From: Hordeum vulgare subsp. vulgare
Taxonomy: Eukaryota > Streptophyta > Magnoliopsida > Poales > Poaceae
Assembly (NCBI RefSeq): GCF_904849725.1
Contig: NC_058521.1
Coordinates: forward strand, 141,512,744-141,576,743
DNA: 64,000 nt
Direction: 5' to 3'
The notes under the pieces were generated by a model that made no database searches, had not been told where the DNA came from, and was given only the letters and a program-made list of their open reading frames with translations. Of the stretch, positions 56,973 through 64,000 are shown in pieces; position 1 is the first letter of the stretch; each line of letters starts with the position of its first letter. Both the position numbers and the translations under genes were made by a program.

Positions 56973-58850
56973 GACCTATCCCTCTTACAGGAATCTCGTC
57001 CCCGAGATTCCTAAGCTAGGTGCTAAAAAGGTCTGGAAACTCAGACTGGAGATAGTCTTCACGTTCCCATGTGGCTTCGACTTTGGTGTGGTTGCTCCAT
57101 TGAACCTTGAAATACTTGATGGTGCGGCTTCGAGTGCATCGCTCTGCTTCATCCAGAATGCGGATTGGCCTCTCGTGATAGGTGAGATCAGGCTGAAGAT
57201 CAATGGCCTAGTGATCAATGTCCTAATAAGGACTGGAACAACTTGGCGTCTGGAGACACTTCTGAAGCTGTGACACGTGGAAAACGTTGTGCACACTCGA
57301 AAGTTCCGGAGGTAATTCCAGCTGATAAGCGACCTCTCCACGCCTTGTCGTAATCTTGAATGGCCCAATGAACCTTGGAGCGAGCTTCCCCTTAACGTGG
57401 AAACGCTTGGTTCCCTTAAGAGGTGTGACTCGGAGGTACACCAGATCTCCGGGAATGAAGTCCACATTCCTACGGCGAGAGTCCGCATAACTCTTTTGTC
57501 GCGACTTGACTGCCTTCAGATTTTCTTGGACTAGTTGCACCTTCTCTTCTGCCCGGTGAAAAACTTCTGGTCCGAAAATCAGCCCATGTCCGGTTTCTGA
57601 CGAGTTGAACAGGCTGCGGCATTTTCGTCCGTACAACACTTCGATTGGGGCCATCTGGAGATTAGACTGGTAGCTGTTGTTGTATGAAAACTCAGCGAAC
57701 GGCAGACAATCTTCCCATTTGGCTCCGTGCTCTAGGACGCATCCGCGGAGCATATCTTCGAGTATCTGATTCACCCTTTCCGTCTGTCCTCCCGTTTGCG
57801 GGGGGAAGGCGGTACTGGAAGAGAGCTTGGTACCGAGGGCTTCCTAAAGTTTCCTCCAAAACGTTGAGGTGAACTGCGTGCCTTGGTCAGATACAATCTC
57901 CTTGGGAACTCCATGAAGGCTTACTATGCGCTCGATATAGAGACTAGCCAACTTGTTCCCGTCATATGTGGTGTTGACATGGATGAAATGGGCCACTTTG
58001 GTCAAATGGTCAACAACAACCCATATCGAGTTATGTCCCTTGCTAGACCTTGGTAGGCCAGTAATGAAATCCATCCCTACCTTGTCCCACTTCCATTCCG
58101 GCACCTGGAGTGGTTGTAGCAGTCCTACGGGTCGCTGATACTCAGCTTTAACTTGCTGACACACATCGCACTTGGCCACATACGACGCGATTTCCCTCTT
58201 CATGTCGTTCCACCAGAATCTCTCTCGGAGATCTTGATAAATCTTGGTACCACCGGGGTGAACGGAGTAGGGTACATTATGAGCTTCCCGTAGGATGAGT
58301 TCCTTGAGTTCAGCCTTGTTGGGTACGCATAAACGTTTCCCAAACCACACCACTCCTTGATCATCCTCCAAGAATCCTGGGGCCTTGCCTTCTGGAATCT
58401 TCTTCTTGATACCTTCGATGCTCTTGTGACCCTTGATGTCGTATTCCAGCGTTGGTTTGACTTCGAGATTATCTAGGAATCCTGGTTCCACCCGTTCCAA
58501 TCTGAAGTTCTCCAATTCTTCGTATAAGGCGGGCTGCCTTTCCTTAAGCATGATGTTTAAGGTGCTGGTCTTCCGACTCAAGGCGTCGGCAACTACATTT
58601 GCCTTACTGGGGTGATATTGAATGCTGAGGTCGTAGTCTTTGATTAACTCCAACCATCTCCGTTGCCTCATATTCAATTCCCTTTGGGTGAAAATATACT
58701 TCAGACTCTTGTGGTCGGTGTATATTTCACATCGCTTCCCCAGAAGGTAATGTCGCCATGTCTTCAGGGCATGCACTACTGCTGCCAACTCGAGATCATG
58801 GGTGGCATAATTCTCCTCATGCGGGCGCAGTTGCCGCGAGATGTATGCCA
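56973..58850 (-). pseudogene. RNase H, integrase and chromodomain, element G
   Basis: From 58850 down: RNase H part [49 protein letters not shown] and [11 protein letters not shown]. Then the integrase zinc finger ([19 protein letters not shown]) and core with D in [10 protein letters not shown] and D in [11 protein letters not shown]; a stop/frame change near 57844; then NQILEDMLRGC, the C-terminal GDLVYLRVTPLKGTKRF and APRFIGPFKI. Near 57200-57010 a chromodomain-like segment YHERPIRILDEAERCTRSRTIK...VEATWE is readable in another frame after a TAG. Chromodomains of this group target heterochromatin. It is non-functional because of breaks. Confidence 0.88.
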
Positions 58851-59576
58851 CGACCCTGTCCAGTTGATATTGGAGTGACTGTTGTAGTCCTTCCATAAAG
58901 CGCTCCACTTTGGCAGCCTTAGTGCTGACATCTTCAGGTGCATACCATGATAGAAGGTTGAACTTCTGCAAATACTCCTTGACTGATCCACTCCTTGCCT
59001 TAAGGCTCGGAATTCCCGCTTCTTAATGGTCATCATCCCCGGAGGAATGTGAGCGGCGCGGAATCCATCCATGAACACAGTCCCAGTGATGACTTGCCTG
59101 GCTCGCATGATCTGAAATCCATCCCACCAGGCTCTTGCTGTGCCTCCGAGACAGTGGGTTGCATAGAGAACTTTCGCGTTGTCATCAGTGCACTTGACGA
59201 ACGCAAGAAGATTTTCGATAGTGCGGATCCAGTCATCAGCATCCAAGGGCTCAGTCGTCTCCGTGAATATGGGCGGCATAGTCCGCATAAACTCAGAGAG
59301 AGTTGAGCAACCGTTGCCATTCCCGTTCTGCGGCGGGTGGTTCACCAAAGTTTGAGCCAGCTGCCGGATAGCGGCGTTGTTGGCTTGACGCTCCTCCCGA
59401 AGAGCTTGAAGATACTGAGCCATCGTCAAGCTTTCAGGGGGAGGCGGCGGTGGAGGTACATCATCTTGCTGCACATGGTGATCTCTAGCTTGAGCTTCCC
59501 CTCCGGTTCCCTGCTGCTGTCCTAAAGAGTCAGAGCCGAGGTTGCTCAAAGTGTTGTTGCGAGTTGCATTCACCAT
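58851..59576 (-). pseudogene. Gag, element G, fused to RNase H by deletion
   Basis: The start at 59576 reads MVNATRNNTLSNLG. A Pro run and a predicted helix (LQALREERQANNAAIRQLAQTL) are followed by the capsid core: MPPIFTETTEPLDADDWIRTIE, CTDDNAKVLYATHCLGGTARAWWDGF and [19 protein letters not shown] frame change near 58985 leads to [29 protein letters not shown]. This frame then passes from [11 protein letters not shown] directly into RNase H (RVVAYISRQ) near 58860, so the zinc knuckle, protease and RT are missing. Confidence 0.86.
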
Positions 59577-59825
59577 CCTGTCAGGGGAGTAGACAGGTCA
59601 AATTCTGCTGAACTGGTTGCACTCGAAAGGGATGACGTTCTAGTAAAGGGGGGTCTGGTGTGTCCTAGTGTGCAAGGTTTTATGACAAAGGTTTTTGAAA
59701 GCAAGCGATGCAGTCGCTCACAAGCTGCTCAAGGCAGAATGCAACTTGCATCCAACAGGTTCACACAACATCCGGGTCATAAAATACTGATACAAGAACT
59801 CCTACTTTCGGTACATCCCATGCTG

Positions 59826-60612
59826 CTACGCGATCGACTCTGCGGTCTCATAATCCGGCTCTGTGGGATCTTCGTCTTCGTATTCATATTTGTCTTCATC
59901 TCCATTAGTGCTTCCCTTCCTCGAAGGGGTAGGGGAAGGAAGTAAACCATCTCGACATCTCTTGGTTGGTGAGGTAGCGAAATGCTCGGTGTACTCTTCT
60001 GCAGTTAAGCGTCGACTCTGTAGAGGAACAGTCTGAAGCGGGGGTATTCCTCCTCGGAAAGCAAAGCCAGGTGATATTACGGGTGCTCCTTCTTTCTTCA
60101 CCTTGCTGTTCTTCATCTTCTCCATACGAAGTAGGTCCTTAACTTGGTGCAGCTCTTGGCGAATCCTAGTTGACTCCTTGACCAAGAGATGCGTCAAGGT
60201 GTCTCAGGAGAGGCTGAAGTAGGCCTGGAACCTGAATGGCATTTTGTCCTCAGATAAGGGGTTGAGTGTCCAGCTTCCGTCTATCTTATCCTTAATAAAA
60301 GGTAAGTGACGAGTAGCGGGTTCGTTCGCCATCTCAATGGAAGAATGTCGCGGAGTCGCACGAGTGCCTCTCGTGCTGCAGTCTCCACGGCCAACATCAG
60401 ATCCTCCATTTGTGGCCCTTCAAAGAACCATCTATTTGGGGAGTTCACTCCCCAAATACGAGGTCCACGTGATACTCCTTGATGTCGGTGTTGACCTAGT
60501 GCTCGTGGTAGAGAAAGACGGGCGTGCGACGCACTTGACACTTCTCGAGGCTATCACTCGAAAGCAGAGGGAAGCCGGTTTCCAGAAGCGTCTCGGGTAC
60601 GGCAGCCATCTA
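59826..60612 (-). pseudogene. Extra ORF between primer site and gag, element G
   Basis: Reading from 60612: MAAVPETLLETGFPLLSSD, RRTPVFLYHEH, then after stops and shifts MEDLMLAVETAAREALVRLRD (near 60420-60360), NPLSEDKMPFRFQAYF (60260-60210) and, from 60197, LLVKESTRIRQELHQVKDLLRMEKMK. The acidic end is DKYEYEDEDPTEPDYETAESIA, ending with a stop. Together that is about 260 codons with several lesions. I do not recognise a family. Its place before gag is unusual for this clade. The central part looks helical or coiled-coil. Confidence 0.5.
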
Positions 60613-60721
60613 CAAGTGTAGAGGAGAGGGTTAGAAATATATAGTGGGTGCGTTTCTCGGGTCAATCAATGTGCACTAATTGTCCGGTCATCGCCCATGC
60701 TACCTAAGGCTTCTTATAGTC

Positions 60722-60739
60722 AGGATGGCTCTGATACCA
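60722..60739 (-). other. Primer-binding site of element G
   Basis: The minus strand reads tggtatcagagccatcct; the tggtatcagagc core is complementary to initiator-Met tRNA. It lies 4 nt inside the LTR end. Confidence 0.9.
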
Positions 60740-60743
60740 GCTC

Positions 60744-62841
60744 TATGGGGACCCCGACTTACTAGTCGAGAATCACCGTGCTCAGTGATCCCAAAGATCA
60801 ATGCTCACCGAACACAGATACTGAATAAAGAGTCTTACAAGACAGGGCCTAAGGCCAAATCACATGAGTACACTAATAGCGGAAAAACAAAGGGGCTAAG
60901 CGGGTGCCCATGCCATCAAGCCTACAGCGACATGCATTCTGACTTGGAAGCGTCCTAGTTTGCAGGGGTGTCGCCGAAGACGTACTCATCTCCAAACTCC
61001 GGTCCTTCCATGTCTGGTCAATAACATAACCAGTGGCAAGCCAATGAGTACTTTGAATGTACTCGCGAAGTACTTTGAATGTACTCGCAAACAACCCATG
61101 ATATGAACAATGAAAGTGAAGGGTAACAATATCATGCATTCGTAGTATAACTCATCGGGGTGGAATGATCATGTATATGCATAAATTAAAGAATTACTCT
61201 TGAAGAACAGGTTACAGATCGCAACATATCTGTTGAGGGCTAAACCATCCGGTTCACCCTATATGCCAAGTCACCGAACTTGGTCATATCCTCAATGTAT
61301 CAGTCGAGGGCTGAACCATACGGGTTCACCCTATATGCCAAGTCACCGAAAGTGTTCATATTATTACTTACATAACAACACCTTTTCCCAACACCACACA
61401 TACTCACTCACACACACTTGGTTTATGCGGAAATATCATGACGTAGTTTAAGCAGGATTACCCAACTGTCCTTGATCGTAGACACGGCTATTCGAATAGT
61501 TTACACTCTGCAGAGGTAGTACGCTGGACCCACGAGATCCGAGAAACTTCTGTGTCATCCATGACTCGCGGTATATCACATACCCGAGGTAAGTACCCAA
61601 TCAATGCCTTTCCCCTGACGATACTAGACAAAGAGGTCCACTCGATTGGTACCCAGCCCACGTGTCGTACGTCTTACGAGCACCCACTCTGGACCGTACC
61701 GACCATGCGGGGACCAATGGTGTGACTGGAACTCATAAAAATGGCATAGTCGTCCTACCCGGCATGACCCCATCACGAGAGTGACTATAATCATTCCGCC
61801 ACTAGTAATGTGGCTCTTTGCTAGCACCGACCAGAGTAATTAACATAGCCCCATCCCATAAGGGGTAACGTGGTCGTACTGGTAAGGTTCGGACGGTCGA
61901 CACATCATAAATCTAATCCCATTTCCGAAACCTTACTCATACAAATACCGGGTGCATCACTTCACCAAAAGTGACCACCTAACTCATCATCACCCTCGGG
62001 CATTAGTGGCACCCGACGGGGTTTTCGTAAACTCTTGCTTTATGACAACATCAACATGCTCATGAATAATACTACTTCTATCTTTACTTGTCAACATGGT
62101 ATTAGCATGACCCTAAGGGTAGAGTCAAGCTCAATCCAAAGTACTCCGGAGGAGCCTTCGGTAAAATCATATCAAATGATTATCGGTACTTATGATCATA
62201 TGCAACGGGAATACTTGCTATTATAACATGCAAAGTGACATATGCTCAGTCATGGTCAAAGGGCTGCCTTCCTTGGTCAGCTAAGTATCCGGGGTCTTCG
62301 AGGTCTTCCACTCCGATTCCCTCGTCACACGGGTTTTCTATCATCGATAAAACAATAAATAAGAAATAGCTCACACAGAAACAGTCCACAAAGTCATTTT
62401 AAAAATGTTTCCTATTACTGATAAATCTAAGATATCATTTAAAAATGAGTGCATAATTTTTCCTTGAACGAATAATTTTTAAAAACAACCAAGCTGAAGC
62501 AAAACTATTTTTCATTTTAGCCCTTTTTAATATTATAAAATAGATTAGTTGCTGAGAAAATTCACCTAAGCATATCATTAAATACTACACATTTTTAGAA
62601 GAATGACAGTGGAAGAATTATATTTTTACACTGGTTAAATGTTTTTATAAAAATCTTAGAAATCCAGGTTTAAAAATAAAAGAAAAACACAGGCTACCTC
62701 CTTGCCTGGCTCGGCCCAGAGCTGGGCTGGCCCATGGCCAGCCGACGGCCTGCCCAGGCGCGCGCGTCGTGAGGTTTGAACCAGACGCGCGGGGCTCTAT
62801 GGTTAGTGGCCGAGGCTAGCGCGGGGGAGGAGGCTAGCCCA
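60744..62841 (-). repeat. 5' LTR of element G (truncated)
   Basis: It starts (plus strand) tatggggaccccgacttac and follows 52428 onward to about 54866, minus the MITE. Relative to the left LTR it lacks ~43 bp near 60838 and carries a 22-bp duplication at about 61048-61092 (gtactttgaatgtactcgc twice). It stops at aggctagccca, where H begins. Confidence 0.88.
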
Positions 62842-64000
62842 TGATGGCTGTTGTGTATCCCTTGCAGCAGCGCCAAAAATAGTTGTGTCGACGGGACCAG
62901 GAATCCTTCAGCCGCGGCTACGCCTTAAGGGACTTCCTAGGCAAGTATGCAAAGGATTTCCCCCATGGCCTTGGAGCCTTGCGTTGGTGTTCCCTCGAAG
63001 CGAAAAGGGTGATGTAGCACAGCGACGGTAAGTATTTCCCTCTGTTTGAGAACCAAGGTATCAATCCGGCGGAAGAGTATCTCAAGATCCTGCACAAACA
63101 CAAAAAGCTTGCACCCAACGCTATGAAGGGGTTGTCAATCCCTTATAGATTGTTTGCCAAGTGAGAATTGAAAGCAACAAAGTAACAAAGCAAAGTAAAA
63201 GCGGAGTTTTAAACGATGGATGTGAATAGACCCGGGGGCCGTAGTGTTTACTGGTGGCTTCTCTCATGAAAGCAAGTAGACGGTGGGTGAACAAATTACT
63301 GTCGAGCAATTGATAGAACTGTGCAGAGTCGTGACGATATTTATGCAATGATTATTTCTATACGCATCACGTCCGAAACAAGTAGACCGATACTTTCTGC
63401 ATCTACTACTATTACTCCACACGTCGACTGCTATCCAACATGCATCTAGTGTATTAAGTCCATAAGAACAGAGTAACGCCTTAAGCAAGATGACATGATG
63501 TAGAGGGATAATCTCAAACCAATGATAAAAACCCCATCTTTTTTCCCTTGATGGCAACTGCTTGATGTGTGCCTTGCTGCCCCTACTGTCACTGGGAAAG
63601 GTCACCACATGGCAGAACCCAAAACCAAGCACTTCTCCTATTACAAGAATCATAGATCTAGTTGGCCAAACAAGACCCAAGACTCGGAGAGACTTACAAG
63701 GATATCAAATCATGCATATAAGAAATCAGCAAAGACTCAAATATATATCATAGATAATCAGATCACAAGTCCACAATTCATCGGATCTCGACAAACACAC
63801 CACCAAAGAAGATTACATCGTATAGATCTCCATGAAGATCATGGAGAACTTTGTATTGAAGATCCAAGAGAGAGAAGAAGCCATCTAGCTACTAACTACG
63901 GACCCGTAGGTCTGAAGTGAACTAGTCACGAGTCATTGGAGGGGCGATGATGATGATGAAGAAGCCCTCCACCTCCAAACTCCCCTCCGGCAGGGCGCCA
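62842..64000 (-). mobile_element. Element H: LTR and leader of another Athila-like element, continues to the right
   Basis: Only about 40 bp of internal sequence (62842-62883) with a primer site is present, then an LTR from about 62884 (tgtgtcgacgggacc) to the window end. Words such as cgttggtgttccctcgaagcg and ctgtttgagaaccaaggtat are, to my memory, typical of a Triticeae Gypsy LTR. The internal domain and other LTR are absent on the left, so H was joined to G by deletion. No coding frame is supported. Confidence 0.7.
62858..62875 (-). other. Primer-binding site of element H
   Basis: The minus strand reads tggcgctgctgcaaggga, 14 of 18 bases equal to the Asp-type site of element D. Confidence 0.6.

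Larger units (their letters stand above)
52428..62841 (-). mobile_element. Element G: chromovirus-type Ty3/Gypsy (Tekay-like) with very long LTRs
   Basis: On the minus strand: 5' LTR (right, from 60744, broken off at about 62841), initiator-Met primer site, extra ORF, gag, [deletion], RNase H, integrase, chromodomain, 3' LTR (56972-52428). LTR bounds on the left copy are TGTCACACCC...GGTCCCCACA. Chromodomain plus iMet primer plus >4-kb LTRs fit the Tekay/Del clade. The internal region is only 3771 bp, too short for full gag-pol, because the gag end, protease and RT are deleted. Confidence 0.88.

Overview
The window is intergenic DNA from a large grass genome, most likely the wheat/barley tribe (Triticeae). 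I infer this from stacked LTR retrotransposons, LTR types I recognise as Triticeae-like, and a CACTA transposon whose ends carry many CTTTGCCGTC motifs. I see no host gene, tRNA, rRNA or CRISPR. Almost every base belongs to a transposable element, and every element protein I can read is broken by stops, frameshifts, deletions or nested insertions. I use the letters A to H for the elements; clade assignments come from domain order, primer-binding sites and motifs, and no database was searched.

Layout. Element E is the outermost: a minus-strand Ty3/Gypsy element of Tat type (LTR 882 bp, gag and protease but no reverse transcriptase or integrase, plus an antisense gene). It spans 18931-51689 and continues beyond the left edge. 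Two insertions split it. (1) Element B, a minus-strand Athila-type Gypsy element, sits in E's left LTR. B's integrase was in turn entered by A, a plus-strand Athila-type element (1-12824), and A's pol holds a truncated minus-strand CACTA transposon (2547-7949). (2) Element F, a minus-strand Tat-type element (20001-43380, ~500-bp LTRs, 5-bp near-match target duplication), sits inside the coding part of E's antisense gene. F's gag was then entered by D, a plus-strand Athila-type element (31805-41726) with perfect GACCA target duplications. Order of events: E first, then B and F, then A and D, then the CACTA.

Right part. After a 738-bp AT-rich piece with no assignment (51690-52427) comes G, a minus-strand chromovirus (52428-62841). 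It has ~4.2-kb LTRs, an initiator-Met primer site, a chromodomain after integrase, an in-frame gag-RNase H deletion fusion, an extra ORF before gag, and a MITE in its left LTR. Its right LTR breaks off at about 62841 and joins the leader and LTR of H, another Athila-like element that runs off the right edge.

The most gene-like structures are the antisense, apparently spliced ORFs of F (eight putative coding exons, own TATA-like box, 20822-25164) and of E (19768-20000 plus 43386-45913). Both are decayed members of the family usually annotated as 'putative gypsy type transposon' (Transposase_28). As a working unit, nothing here appears able to move by itself; any mobility would have needed proteins supplied in trans.
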